From Parapedobacter pyrenivorans (GTDB taxonomy: Bacteria; Bacteroidota; Bacteroidia; Sphingobacteriales; Sphingobacteriaceae), in NCBI RefSeq assembly GCF_014636865.1, contig NZ_BMER01000001.1, forward strand, positions 298,718 to 362,717: DNA of 64,000 bases, written 5' to 3'. Under the pieces are notes generated by a model that saw only the letters and a program-made list of their open reading frames with translations, made no database searches and was not told the DNA's origin. The translations under genes were made by a program, and so were the position numbers. Shown here in pieces: positions 1 to 10,319 of the stretch. How positions within the stretch are numbered: position 1 is the stretch's first letter; the number at the start of each line of letters is the position of its first letter.

Positions 1-3000
1 GTCCGTATCTGTCGGGTCATTCGGATCAGGCGTGCCCGGGTCATCCGAGGGAACCTCCGTGATCGGTGTGCCATCCGGACCGTCTCCATTAACCAATGCC
101 TGGTTGGAGACGATGCCGTTGTCCAGGTCAGCCTGCGTGATTACATGCGTAACCGTAACAGTAGCGCTTGCGCCGGGTGCAAGCGTGCCAATGTTCTCTT
201 CGCCCACAGGGATAACAGCATTATCGTCCGTCAGTACAATGTTATCGATCGTCACGTTGCCCGTGTTGGATACAACGATGTCGTAGGTGATCTCATCACC
301 GACCGCATTGTAAGGGCCTGCGCTCGTGATCACTTTCGTCACCGCCAGTTCGGGGGTCTGCGTGCCAGGGGTTTCCTCCTCGCCGTCCGTAGGGTCTTCC
401 GGGTCAACCGGACCGCCGTCCGGATCCTCACCCGTGGCCGTAGCCGTGTTCAGCACCGAACCGCTATTCAGGTCGTCCTGATCGATTGTATACGTCGTCG
501 TGAAGGCCTCAACAGCATTAGGAGCTAGGTTTGCAATCGTCTGATCGAAGCCGGTAAGCGGATCGGTGACGTTGACATTGCTTAATGTCACGTTGCCCGT
601 GTTGGTTACCGTGATCGTGTATTCCAGTTCATCGCCTACCGCACTGTAGCTTGTCGTGGCCGCATCGCCGTTGATCGCAGTCAATGCCTTCACCAATTTG
701 AACGACGGGATCTGCTCAACATCCGTATCCGTCGGGTCACCGGGATCCGGTGTGTCCGGGTCATCCGAGGGAATCTCCGCAATCGGTGTACCGCCCGGAC
801 CGTCTCCGTTTACCGTGGCCTGGTTGGAAACGCTGCTGTTGTCCAGGTCAGCCTGCGTGATGGTGTGTACCACCGTGACAGTAGCGCTTGCGCCGGGTGC
901 AAGCGTGCCGATGTTCTCTTCGCCCGCGGGGATAACAGCATTCGCATCCGTCAGCACGATGTTGTCGATCGTGACATTACCCGTGTTGGATACAACGATG
1001 TCGTAGGTGATCTCCTGGCCGACCGCATTGTACGGACCCGCACCCGTGATCACTTTCGTGACCGTCAGTGCAGGCGTCTGCTCAACATCAGTATCCGTCG
1101 GGTCTCCGGGATCCGGTGTGCCCGGGTCATCCGAGGGAACCTCCGTGATCGGTGTGCCGTCAGGACTGTCCCCGTTCACCATGGCCTGGTTGGAGACGAT
1201 GCCGTTATCCAGGTCAGCCTGCGTGATTACGTGCGTAACCGTAACAGTAGCGCTTGCGCCGGGCACCAATGTGCCGATGTTCTCCTCTCCCGAAGGGATG
1301 TCCGCATTGGCATCCGTTAGTACAATATTATCGATCGTTACGTTGCCCGTGTTGGATACAACAATATCGTAGGTGATCTCCTGGCCGACCGCATTGTATG
1401 GACCCGAACTCGTGATCACTTTCGTGACCGTAAGCGCAGGCGCCTGCGTGCCAGGGGTGGTTACCTCGCCGTCATCCGGATTCTCTGGACCCACCGGATT
1501 ATCCCCGGGGTCCTCGCCCGTAGCAGTAGCCACATTCAGCACACTGCCGTTGTCAAGGTCAGCCTGCGCAACAGTGTATGTGGTAGTAAAGGTCGCTACG
1601 CCGTTAGGTCCTAGGCTTGCAATCGTCTGGTTGAAGCCCGTCAGCGGATCGGTGACGTTGACATTGCTTAATGTCACGTTGCCCGTGTTGGTTACCGTGA
1701 TCGTGTATTCAAGTTCGTCACCTACCGCACTGTAACTCGTTGTGGCTGCATCGCCGTTGATAACCGTCAATGCCTTCACCAGTGTGAACGACGGGGTCTG
1801 CTCAACGTCCGAATCCGTCGGGTCACCGGGATCCGGTGTGCCCGGGTCATCCGAGGGAACCTCCGTGATCGGCGTACCGTCAGGACCGTCTCCGTTTACC
1901 ATGGCCTGGTTGGAGACGATGCCGTTGTCCAGGTCAGCCTGCGTGATGGTGTGTACCACCGTGACAGTAACGCTTGCGCCGGGTGCAAGCGTGCCGATGT
2001 TCTCCTCATCCGCGGCAATGTCCGCATTATCGTCCGTCAGCAAGATGTTGTCGATCGTCACATTGCCCGTGTTGGATACAACAATATCGTAGGTGATCTC
2101 CTGGCCGACCGCATTGTATGGACCCGAACTCGTGATCACTTTCGTGACCGTAAGCTCTGGGGTCTGCTCAACACCCGTATCCGTCGGGTCACCGGGATCC
2201 GGTGTGCCCGGGTCATCCGATGGAATCTCCGTGATCGGCGTACCGTCAGGACCGGCTCCATTGACCAATGCCTGATTGGAAACGCTGCCCGCATCAAGGT
2301 CAGCTTGTGTGATGGTGTGTACCACCGTGACAGTAGCGCTTGCGCCGGGTGCAAGCGTGCCGATGTTCGCGTCGCCCGAAGGGATGTCCGCATTATCGTC
2401 CGCCAGCACGATGTTATCGATCGTCACGTTGCCTGTGTTGGATACTACGATGTCGTAGGTGATCTCCTGGCCAACTGCATTGTATGGCCCCGCACTCGTA
2501 ATTACTTTCGTGACCGTAAGCGCAGGCGCCTGCGTGCCCGGCGTGGTTACCTCGCCGTCTTCCGGATCCTCCGGATCAACAGGATCCCCGTCAGGGTCCT
2601 CGCCCGTGGCCGTAGCCGTATTCAGCACCGAACCGTTGTCCAGGTCGGATTGCAGAATCGTGTAGGTCGTCGTAAACGTCTGCACGCCATCGGGAGTCAA
2701 TGTAGCGATGGTTTCCGTTAAGCCGGTCAGCGCATCGTTTACCTCAATATTGCTCAGCGTTACATTACCCGTATTCGTAACCGTGATCGTATATGACAGC
2801 TCGTCGCCTACCGCATTGTATTCCGTTGTGGCAGCATTGCCGTTAATTGACGTCAGCTCTTTTACCAGTGTGAACGATGGCGTCTGCGTGCCCGGTGTGG
2901 TTACCTCGCCGTCCGTAGGGTCTTCCGGGTCAACCGGGCCGCCGTCCGGGTCATCGCCCGTGGCCATAGCCGTGTTCAGCACACTACCTGCATCAAGGTC

Positions 3001-5755
3001 AGCCTGCGTAACTGTATATGTGGTAGTAAAGGTCTCTACGCCGTTAGGCTCTAGGCTTGCGATGGTCTCCGTTAGGCCGGTAAGCGGATCGGTGACGTTG
3101 ACATTTACCAGCGTCACGTTGCCCGTGTTGGTTACCGTGATCGTGTATTCCAATGCATCGCCGATTGTACTGTAGCTTGTCGTGGCCGCATCGCCGTTAA
3201 TGGCAGTCAATGCCTTCACCAGTGTGAACGACGGGGTCTGTTCAACGTCCGTATCTGTCGGATCGTCCGGATCAGGCGTGCCCGGGTCATCCGACGGGAC
3301 CTCCGTGATCGGTGTGCCGTCAGGACCGTTCCCGTTCACCAATGCCTGGTTGGAGACGATGCCCGCATCAAGGTCGTCCGGTGTGGTAACATGCGTAACT
3401 GTGATCGTTCTGCTCTCTGTCGGTGCGAGCGTGCCGATGTTCTCCTCGCCCGCTGGGATGTCCGCATTATCGTCCGTCAGTACAATGTTGTCGATCGTGA
3501 CATTGCCCATGTTGGATACCACGATGTCGTAGGTGATCTCCTGACCAACCGCATTGTATGGGCCCGAACTCGTGATCACTTTCGTGACCATCAGTACAGG
3601 CGTCTGCGTGCCCGGTGTGGTTACCTCGCCGTCTGTTGGGTCTTCCGGATCAACATCGTTACCATCCGGGTCCTCGCCCGTGGCGGTCGCCGTGTTCAGT
3701 ATACTGCCCGCATCAAGGTCGTCCTGATCGATTGTGTATAACGTCGTGAAGGTCTCAATAGCACCGGGAGCCAGGCTTACAATCGTCTGGTTGAAGCCCG
3801 TCAGCGGATCATTGGCCGCAATGTTTTCAAGGGTCACGTTACCCGTATTGGTTACCGTAATCGTGTATTCCAGTTCATCACCGACCGCACTGTAGCTTGT
3901 CGCGGCCGCATCGCCGTTAATGGCAGTCAATGCCTTCACCAGTGTGAACGACGGGATCTGTTCAACGTCCGTATCTGTCGGGTCATTCGGATCAGGCGTG
4001 CCCGGGTCATCCGAGGGAACCTCCGTGATCGGTGTGCCGTCAGGACCGTCTCCATTCACCAATGCCTGGTTGGAGACGATGCCGTTGTCCAGGTCAGCCT
4101 GCGTGATTACATGCGTAACCGTAACAGTAGCGCTTGCGCCGGGTACCAATGTGCCGATGTTCTCTTCTCCCGAAGGGATGTCCGCGTTTGCATCCGTCAG
4201 CACGATGTTGTCGATCGTTACGTTGCCCGTGTTGGCTACCACGATATCGTAGGTGATCTCCTGGCCGACCGCATTGTACGGACCAGCACTCGTGATCACT
4301 TTCGTGACCGTAAGTGCAGGGGTCTGCTCAACGTCTGTATCCGTCGGATCGTTCGGATCAGGCGTACCCGGGTCATCCGAGGGAACCTCCGCGATTGGTG
4401 TACCATTCGGACCGTCTCCGTTCACCAATGCCTGGTTGGAAACACTGCCATTGTTTAGATCTTCCTGCGTGATTACATGCGTAACCGTAACGGTAGTGCT
4501 TGCACCGGGTGCCAATGTGCCGATGTTCTCCTCACCCGGAGGGATGTCCGCATTAGCGTCCGTCAGTACAATATTATCGATCGTTACGTTGCCCGTATTG
4601 GATACAACAATATCGTAGGTGATTTCCTGGCCGACCGCATTGTATAGACCCGAACTCGTGATCACTTTCGTAACCGTAAGTTCAGGGGTCTGCGTGCCCG
4701 GCGTGGTTACCTCGCCGTCATCCGGATCCTCAGGACCGACAGGATCGCCGCCCGGGTCCTCGCCCGTAGCGGTCGCCGTGTTCAGTACCGAGCCGTTGTC
4801 CAGGTCGGACTGGGTAACCGTATACGTGGTCGTGTAGGTCTCAACAGCACCGGGAGCCAGGCTTACAATCGTCTGGTTGAAGCCGGTAAGCGGATCGGTG
4901 ACGTTGACATTGCTTATTGTCACGTTACCCGTATTGGTCACCGTAATCGTGTACTCCAGCTCGTCCCCTACCGCACTGTAACTCGTTGTGGCTGCATCGC
5001 CGTTGATACCGGTCAATGCCTTCACCAGTGTGAAGGATGGGGTCTGGTCAACATCCGTATCTGTCGGGTCATTCGGATCCGGTGTGCCCGGATCATCCGA
5101 GGGAACCTCCGTGATCGGCGTACCGTCAGGACCGTCTCCGTTCACCAATGCCTGGTTGGAAACACTGCCGTTGTCCAGGTCAGCCTGTGTGATTACATGC
5201 GTAACCGTAATGGTAGTGCTTGCGCCGGGTGCCAGTGTGCCGATATTATCTTCGCCCGCTGGGATGTCCGCGTTAGCGTCCGTCAGCACGATGTTGTCGA
5301 TCGTGACATTGCCCGTGTTGGATACCACGATGTCGTAGGTGATCTCCTGGCCAACCGCATTGTATGGCCCTGCACTCGTAATCACTTTCGTGACCGTCAG
5401 TGCAGGCGTCTGCGTGCCCTGGGTTTCCTCCTCGCCGTCCGTCGGGTCTTCCGGGTCAACCGGACCGCCGTCCGGATCCTCGCCCGTGGCCGTAGCCGTA
5501 TTCAGCACCGAACCGTTGTCCAGATCGGATTGCAGAATCGTGTAGGTCGTCGTAAACGTCTGCACGCCATCGGGAGCCAATGTAGCGATGGTTTCCGTTA
5601 AGCCGGTCAGCGCATCGTTTACCTCAATATTGCTCAGCGTTACATTACCCGTATTGGTAACCGTGATCGTATATGACAGCTCGTCGCCAACCGCATTGTA
5701 TTCCGTCGTGGCAGCATCACCGTTGATGGACGTTAACGATTTTTCCAAGATAAAG
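1..5755 (-). repeat. Tandem coding repeat array, 16 modules of ~360 bp in two types
   Basis: The C-terminal part of the giant protein is built of two module types. Type B (motif PYNAVGQEITYDIVVSNTG) is centred near 308, 1020, 1384, 2108, 2471, 3548, 4267, 4632 and 5352. Type A (motif AVGDELEYTITVTNTGN) is centred near 638, 1726, 2811, 3165, 3885, 4971 and 5693. Reading from the N-terminus the order is A B A B B A B A A B B A B B A B. Copies are very similar at DNA level: bases 1-177 and 3967-4143 differ at about three positions by eye. The array continues past the window start. Confidence 0.9.
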
Positions 5756-8700
5756 GATGGGGCTGCCGGATTTAGACAAAAAGAAGTTGGATCAACCAAT
5801 TCAGCGGTTTCCGGATTGTCGCTGTTTACCGAAGTCCCCCCAAACGAAATCGATGCTTGGTTATCGAAGCAGTCTCCCCCTTCCGCAGTATTGGCAATCT
5901 GCACAGAAACCGTAAATGTTAACGGAATTCCTCCGTTCGATACCAAAGGATCAACTGTAATCCCGGTTATCTGCAGTAAATTGCCCGAAATAGAGACTGT
6001 TCCGCTTCCGGATCCGGCAAAAACAACAGAGCCCTCAACCCAACTAAGATTAGAAGAAGTCAACTCGTCTTCGAAATCGACAGTTATTGGTAAAGACTGG
6101 TTATTGTAGATACTAAACTCAAAGTCAATGATATCTCCTGGACCTACGCCGTCCACCGGCATGATCACGCGTTTTTCCAACCGAGTAGGGAAACATGCCG
6201 TAGCGTCAAAAGTTGGATAAGTTGTAACCGCAGATAGATCATTCAGCAGTTGATTGGATGGATCGTATTGAAACAAGCGCCCTGATCCTACTGTAGGACT
6301 TCCCAGATTCACATAAAAATAAACCCTTCCCTGCGCGTCATTCCACGCCCCTCCGGCAGCGGTAGGTGCAGTAGCAGATCCCGATGCAAGCGTTACGATC
6401 TCTTGTACCCCCGATGCGGGGTTTGTCCGATATACCTGTCCCTGAAAAATCCCATATAAATAGCCATCATATGGCGAAAAGGCAAGATCATCCATCCCAA
6501 AGACATTCAGTGATAGCGGCACCGTCGTATACGTCATGGAGGTTAAATCGACCTTGGCTAAATAAGATTCAGTAGTATTATTCGTTCTAACCGGTGTATA
6601 AAATATATTATTTACACCAACAACACCGGTCGGGATATAGACATTTCCCCCGTTAGGATTAACGACCGGATCCGTCGTCCAAGTAGCCAATCCGGTCGTT
6701 GATCCTGAAGGATCGGGCTGAGGCTGTCCGAGGTCCCTGACGGCGCCGTTTGCTCCGAACCGAACCACATTTCCCCGCGCAATAGCACCCGTACTCCCCT
6801 CGGAAAATCCGTAGATATAATTATCTTCAATGTTATAGCCGATTCCATTGTATTTTTCGGCTATCAACGGCGTGATCGTGGCCACAACGGTACTTGGGCT
6901 ATTGGGTTCGATAACATAGATCGTTGATGGATTTAAGCCACCTGAAGGAGCGCTGATCAGGTAAGCCGAGCCATTACAATCAAACGGAGGCAACTCGGGT
7001 ATTGCATTCAGCTTGATATTGTTCGTTTGACTTAAATCGATGGTCGCCGGATCTTCGAGGGCTACGCTCGCATAATCCGTCCAGATACCATTAGCCTCAT
7101 AAAACGGATCTGTAGGCGGATTTGACAGATCGGGATTTGTCGCATTAATATCGGTATAATCATCAGGCCTGAGGATCGTTGCCCAAGTGTAAATATTCCC
7201 GTCAAACACGGACACCGTGCCGACAACGGAAGCCTTCACGGAAATCGTCGCCCCGCAATCTGCCGGCATGTCGACCAACACCTCAAAAACCCCGCTACTG
7301 AATGTCGGTGTTCCCACTAAAACTGCACAGCCCGAACCGAAGGTCATGTCCGAAGGATCCGTGCTGATAGCGATGCCCTCCGGCACATACAAGCGAAAAA
7401 TTGCTCCCCGCGTGATGGCACCATTTAAAGGGTCTGTATTGGTCTCCACCGCACTTGGCCCATGGTTATGGATTACGCTGGTATAAGTATATTCATCTCC
7501 CACTGAACCCATTCCCGACGAATTCGAACTGATACTTACTACCTCTAAATCGGATTGGTTTACCCTGACGACAGTTGAAACGGTCTCCTCCTCCCCTACA
7601 ATAAAAGTCCAGGTATCCAACGATTTATTGTCCCCAAAAGAAACACTAAAAATATGCCCGTTGCTGTTGCTGCTAACGCCCGAACTGTTCGCCGGCGGGA
7701 GGTGGCTGTTGTTGACCGGGGTGGGGGGTATTGAAGTTGGAAATAACGGCGTGATATCCGAGTCATCCCAATACACCATATCCGACACCGCGTTGCTTAA
7801 ATTATCCGGATCAAGCAATTCAATCACAATACCATTTCTATTCTCCTCCACATCGAAGTATGGGAAATGCACTTCCGCCCCCTGCATCTTTACCGTCACC
7901 AAAACTGGAATATCCCCCTCCGGGAGCATGACGCCATCACCGTCTTTGCCGTCCCAAAACACTTCGTTACCGCCGATACGAGCTATTCCGTATAAGGTTT
8001 TTTTGGCAAAAGCGGCGGGAATCTCCTGACTTTCGATTTCCACGGTATATTGTCCCTGGGCATCGGTATCAAACGAAATATATCCGCCCTTGTTGCTCAC
8101 CTGCCCGACGGTCCCGTCTATCCCGGTGATCTGTACATCCTGCACATTGGGACTGACTACTGTGTTTATTAACCACGTATTCCCTCCCGGCACCGCACCG
8201 GGAGCCGATGCCGGCAAATCCCCGGCGGGCAGAGTGTAAAACGTCTTATGTGTGATACTCGTTTCCGTGTCCGCAGTATTGGGGTCGTGAATCTGATGGC
8301 CATCGTCTGTAATCACACTCATTGTCGTGGTATTCAGACTCTTGTAGAGCGGCAAGTTGTTTTCTATATCGGTAAAACCATTGTTGTTGGCAAAAAAGGT
8401 AAACAGATAGCCCATCATGCCATTCGCATTCACCCGGTACGTATACCCGTCCTTCGTTAAGATATATACTGTTCCGTGAAAAACGTCTCCTGATGCGTTT
8501 GCCGCGAGGTTCAGGACATTGGCATATACCCGTCCGGGGATAAACCCACCTTCATCCGGATTAAATACAGATATATCCCACGCAGATACATATGAATCTG
8601 TTCCCGATATCCAGTCAGCATCCGCCAAACCAACTCGGCCGCTTCCATAGCCCACGAAACTTACCCTGTAAATACCGGTTTGCGTTGCCGTATGGTAAAT

Positions 8701-9150
8701 TGGGGTATATTGGCTGCCAACCGCACTCGCAGCCGGTTCAGCCGGACCCGCCAGCTCCGCAGCTCGATCGGCAATATGCCCCGCGCTGCCCGAGATGGTA
8801 AGCGCTACTTCTATACCCGAAGGATCGTATAGTCGGATGCGCTGCGTTCCGGCCGACTGTTGTGCACTGGACGCCAACGTAATGGTTTCTCCTGCCTGCG
8901 CATATACATAATGTATGCCGACATTGGGAAATGGATAGTTCGGACTGACTGTTGTGTAAGTACTTAGTCCAGCCCGGCTACCCTCAATACCAACCGGGTA
9001 TAGATCTTTGGAACCATCGGCATAACTCGTTGAAGGAATTATGGTAAAAAACAACCCTATCGCAAACCACAAGGAAGCAATCACGCTCGAACCCTGCCGA
9101 CTGAAAAAATTGAATGTTTTTAGTCTAGTCGAAGTAACATTTTTTTCCAT
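1..9150 (-). CDS. Giant secreted DUF11-repeat surface protein (C-terminus outside window)
   Basis: Open frame of ~3050 codons from the ATG at 9150 to the window edge without a stop. Residues ~1-45 look like a long signal peptide (hydrophobic core SLWFAIGLFFTIIP, then STSYADG). Residues ~45-540 form an unassigned beta-rich region. About 540-720 reads as a first DUF11-like domain. About 720-965 resembles a DUF6923-type domain (starts FDCNGSAYLI, later NYIYGF). From ~1130 the protein is a tandem array of ~120-aa modules carrying NAVG(D/Q)E, VTNTGNVT and LDNGSV motifs, joined by Asp/Pro-rich linkers such as DPNDPTDTD. DUF11 proteins are typically exported surface or adhesive stalks; adhesion here is inference. 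The missing C-terminus might hold a type IX sorting domain. No Shine-Dalgarno sequence is obvious, which is normal for the phylum. Confidence 0.88.
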   Translation of the reverse strand, partial: MEKNVTSTRLKTFNFFSRQGSSVIASLWFAIGLFFTIIPSTSYADGSKDLYPVGIEGSRAGLSTYTTVSPNYPFPNVGIHYVYAQAGETITLASSAQQSAGTQRIRLYDPSGIEVALTISGSAGHIADRAAELAGPAEPAASAVGSQYTPIYHTATQTGIYRVSFVGYGSGRVGLADADWISGTDSYVSAWDISVFNPDEGGFIPGRVYANVLNLAANASGDVFHGTVYILTKDGYTYRVNANGMMGYLFTFFANNNGFTDIENNLPLYKSLNTTTMSVITDDGHQIHDPNTADTETSITHKTFYTLPAGDLPASAPGAVPGGNTWLINTVVSPNVQDVQITGIDGTVGQVSNKGGYISFDTDAQGQYTVEIESQEIPAAFAKKTLYGIARIGGNEVFWDGKDGDGVMLPEGDIPVLVTVKMQGAEVHFPYFDVEENRNGIVIELLDPDNLSNAVSDMVYWDDSDITPLFPTSIPPTPVNNSHLPPANSSGVSSNSNGHIFSVSFGDNKSLDTWTFIVGEEETVSTVVRVNQSDLEVVSISSNSSGMGSVGDEYTYTSVIHNHGPSAVETNTDPLNGAITRGAIFRLYVPEGIAISTDPSDMTFGSGCAVLVGTPTFSSGVFEVLVDMPADCGATISVKASVVGTVSVFDGNIYTWATILRPDDYTDINATNPDLSNPPTDPFYEANGIWTDYASVALEDPATIDLSQTNNIKLNAIPELPPFDCNGSAYLISAPSGGLNPSTIYVIEPNSPSTVVATITPLIAEKYNGIGYNIEDNYIYGFSEGSTGAIARGNVVRFGANGAVRDLGQPQPDPSGSTTGLATWTTDPVVNPNGGNVYIPTGVVGVNNIFYTPVRTNNTTESYLAKVDLTSMTYTTVPLSLNVFGMDDLAFSPYDGYLYGIFQGQVYRTNPASGVQEIVTLASGSATAPTAAGGAWNDAQGRVYFYVNLGSPTVGSGRLFQYDPSNQLLNDLSAVTTYPTFDATACFPTRLEKRVIMPVDGVGPGDIIDFEFSIYNNQSLPITVDFEDELTSSNLSWVEGSVVFAGSGSGTVSISGNLLQITGITVDPLVSNGGIPLTFTVSVQIANTAEGGDCFDNQASISFGGTSVNSDNPETAELVDPTSFCLNPAAPSFILEKSLTSINGDAATTEYNAVGDELSYTITVTNTGNVTLSNIEVNDALTGLTETIATLAPDGVQTFTTTYTILQSDLDNGSVLNTATATGEDPDGGPVDPEDPTDGEEETQGTQTPALTVTKVITSAGPYNAVGQEITYDIVVSNTGNVTIDNIVLTDANADIPAGEDNIGTLAPGASTTITVTHVITQADLDNGSVSNQALVNGDGPDGTPITEVPSDDPGTPDPNDPTDTDVDQTPSFTLVKALTGINGDAATTSYSAVGDELEYTITVTNTGNVTISNVNVTDPLTGFNQTIVSLAPGAVETYTTTYTVTQSDLDNGSVLNTATATGEDPGGDPVGPEDPDDGEVTTPGTQTPELTVTKVITSSGLYNAVGQEITYDIVVSNTGNVTIDNIVLTDANADIPPGEENIGTLAPGASTTVTVTHVITQEDLNNGSVSNQALVNGDGPNGTPIAEVPSDDPGTPDPNDPTDTDVEQTPALTVTKVITSAGPYNAVGQEITYDIVVANTGNVTIDNIVLTDANADIPSGEENIGTLVPGASATVTVTHVITQADLDNGIVSNQALVNGDGPDGTPITEVPSDDPGTPDPNDPTDTDVEQIPSFTLVKALTAINGDAAATSYSAVGDELEYTITVTNTGNVTLENIAANDPLTGFNQTIVSLAPGAIETFTTLYTIDQDDLDAGSILNTATATGEDPDGNDVDPEDPTDGEVTTPGTQTPVLMVTKVITSSGPYNAVGQEITYDIVVSNMGNVTIDNIVLTDDNADIPAGEENIGTLAPTESRTITVTHVTTPDDLDAGIVSNQALVNGNGPDGTPITEVPSDDPGTPDPDDPTDTDVEQTPSFTLVKALTAINGDAATTSYSTIGDALEYTITVTNTGNVTLVNVNVTDPLTGLTETIASLEPNGVETFTTTYTVTQADLDAGSVLNTAMATGDDPDGGPVDPEDPTDGEVTTPGTQTPSFTLVKELTSINGNAATTEYNAVGDELSYTITVTNTGNVTLSNIEVNDALTGLTETIATLTPDGVQTFTTTYTILQSDLDNGSVLNTATATGEDPDGDPVDPEDPEDGEVTTPGTQAPALTVTKVITSAGPYNAVGQEITYDIVVSNTGNVTIDNIVLADDNADIPSGDANIGTLAPGASATVTVVHTITQADLDAGSVSNQALVNGAGPDGTPITEIPSDDPGTPDPGDPTDTGVEQTPELTVTKVITSSGPYNAVGQEITYDIVVSNTGNVTIDNILLTDDNADIAADEENIGTLAPGASVTVTVVHTITQADLDNGIVSNQAMVNGDGPDGTPITEVPSDDPGTPDPGDPTDSDVEQTPSFTLVKALTVINGDAATTSYSAVGDELEYTITVTNTGNVTLSNVNVTDPLTGFNQTIASLGPNGVATFTTTYTVAQADLDNGSVLNVATATGEDPGDNPVGPENPDDGEVTTPGTQAPALTVTKVITSSGPYNAVGQEITYDIVVSNTGNVTIDNIVLTDANADIPSGEENIGTLVPGASATVTVTHVITQADLDNGIVSNQAMVNGDSPDGTPITEVPSDDPGTPDPGDPTDTDVEQTPALTVTKVITGAGPYNAVGQEITYDIVVSNTGNVTIDNIVLTDANAVIPAGEENIGTLAPGASATVTVVHTITQADLDNSSVSNQATVNGDGPGGTPIAEIPSDDPDTPDPGDPTDTDVEQIPSFKLVKALTAINGDAATTSYSAVGDELEYTITVTNTGNVTLSNVNVTDPLTGFDQTIANLAPNAVEAFTTTYTIDQDDLNSGSVLNTATATGEDPDGGPVDPEDPTDGEEETPGTQTPELAVTKVITSAGPYNAVGDEITYDIVVSNTGNVTIDNIVLTDDNAVIPVGEENIGTLAPGASATVTVTHVITQADLDNGIVSNQALVNGDGPDGTPITEVPSDDPGTPDPNDPTDTD

Positions 9151-9226
9151 AGAAAGTTATTTCAGAATATGATGTTAATCCAGCTGGTAGAGCGGGTAAC
9201 ATGATAGAAATTATTAAGTAGGCTGA

Positions 9227-9448
9227 CTAAAGATTAGTCCTAATACCGTCCTCTCGGCATATCGCCAAATATTGTTCAATAGTGGAAAGACCGATATTAT
9301 CCAATAGTTCGGTGCTGCCAAAATAGCTAATTGCAATGCTGATGTCGATCTCCTGTAGAAGTTCGGCATATCGGCTTTCAGAATTATTGTCGATAGCTTG
9401 TTTCATCTCAACAATAGTTAATTTATAAATTGTCGAAGTACCCAACAT
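9227..9448 (-). CDS. Possible small hypothetical protein (73 aa)
   Basis: An ATG-initiated 73-codon frame in the 464-bp gap between the giant repeat gene and the response-regulator gene. The product is acidic and helical-looking (MKQAIDNNSESRYAELLQEI, then ELLDNIGLSTIEQYLAI), with no signal peptide or known domain. It would be transcribed towards the giant gene, ending 77 bp before its start. Composition is protein-like, but there is no ribosome-binding site or family match to confirm it. It could be chance. Confidence 0.3.
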   Translation of the reverse strand: MLGTSTIYKLTIVEMKQAIDNNSESRYAELLQEIDISIAISYFGSTELLDNIGLSTIEQYLAICREDGIRTNL

Positions 9449-9524
9449 GAATGCAGGAATAGATCGTCATAAGTAAATATTCAGCAATTAAACGGATATT
9501 TTTTTCAACCTAAATGAACGATAA

Positions 9525-9553
9525 AAGCAAATAGCAAAAATTTGCTATTGCTT
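9525..9553. promoter_or_regulatory. Inverted repeat upstream of the LuxR-type regulator
   Basis: AAGCAAATAGCAAA (9525-9538) and TTTGCTATTGCTT (9541-9553) are complementary over 13 bp with a one-base bulge and a 2-bp centre. It lies ~60 bp before the response-regulator start in AT-rich DNA. The tight, nearly loopless palindrome fits a dimer-bound operator better than a terminator. Function is inferred. Confidence 0.4.
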
Positions 9554-9576
9554 ACGATAATTATAGCATATATTAG

Positions 9577-9599
9577 CTATTGATAAACCCTATTGATAA
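9577..9599. repeat. 10-bp direct repeat CTATTGATAA
   Basis: CTATTGATAA occurs at 9577-9586 and again at 9590-9599, a 13-bp period, 15 bp before the likely start codon of the response-regulator gene. Spacing and position suggest a binding site or promoter-proximal element. The AT-rich background makes chance possible. Confidence 0.35.
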
Positions 9600-9614
9600 T
9601 CGAATGGTTATTTG

Positions 9615-10286
9615 ATGAATCATTCCCATACATTTGTCTCATTGCATTTGCTTATGGAAAGAAAGAACGCCATTGCCATCATTTTTGATGATCACAGTTT
9701 ATTTGCTGATTCCTTCTCAGCTTTGATTGAACGGCTGGAACTTTTCAGGGCGGTACACACCTTCAACGATGAGAGAGAATTTACGAGGTTCCTTGTCCAA
9801 AATCCTCAAACACCTATTTATTTATTTTTGGATTATTATTTAAAGGATAAAAATACGCTACCCCTCATTAATGAAATCAGGCGGTTGAACCGGTATACAA
9901 TGGTCATTGTAATTAGCTCCGTAGCCAATCCTACTACAGTGGGCAACATCATGGCCTATAGTCCAAATGCCTTTATCAGCAAATCATCTGGCTTCAACAC
10001 CATACTCGAATGCCTGTCTGTCATAGCTCAAGGTGAACAATATACCTGTCCGGTAATCCGAGAATTTATCACATTTAAAAACCAACCAAACCAAATACCA
10101 TTTACTGCACGAGAATTGGAAATTTTGCAGTATTTTGCGCAGGGATTATCGATTGTCCATACCGCTGAACATATGCACCTAAGCAAACACACGATTGTGG
10201 CCCACCGGCGCAAAATGATGGCTAAGGTAAATGTAAATTCTATCACAGAATTACTGGCGTATGCGCGTGTGCATGAGTTAATCTAG
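9615..10286 (+). CDS. LuxR-family two-component response regulator
   Basis: A REC receiver domain followed by a LuxR/GerE helix-turn-helix. The receiver begins AIAIIFDDHSLF, with acidic pocket residues DD; the likely phospho-acceptor is the Asp in IYLFLDYYLKDK, and the lysine is in AFISKSS. The DNA-binding domain starts at FTARELEILQYFAQG, and its recognition helix includes LSKHTIVAHRRKMMAK. The first ATG is at 9615; a second in-frame ATG at 9654 (MERKNAIAII) starts nearer the receiver domain and may be the real start. It sits 33 bp before two HisKA_3 kinases, the kinase class that normally partners this regulator type, so the three genes probably form one signalling unit. Targets are unknown. 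Confidence 0.85.
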   Translation: MNHSHTFVSLHLLMERKNAIAIIFDDHSLFADSFSALIERLELFRAVHTFNDEREFTRFLVQNPQTPIYLFLDYYLKDKNTLPLINEIRRLNRYTMVIVISSVANPTTVGNIMAYSPNAFISKSSGFNTILECLSVIAQGEQYTCPVIREFITFKNQPNQIPFTARELEILQYFAQGLSIVHTAEHMHLSKHTIVAHRRKMMAKVNVNSITELLAYARVHELI

Positions 10287-10319
10287 CAGCGCCCATGAAA
10301 ATCTATATTTTATACGTTA

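Noticed and set aside
1-6109. Many long plus-strand open frames with repetitive proteins (for example MISWPTALYGPALVITFVTV)
   Set aside because: They are antisense shadows of the DUF11 repeat array, whose minus-strand frame is continuous, has a signal peptide and shows domain motifs.
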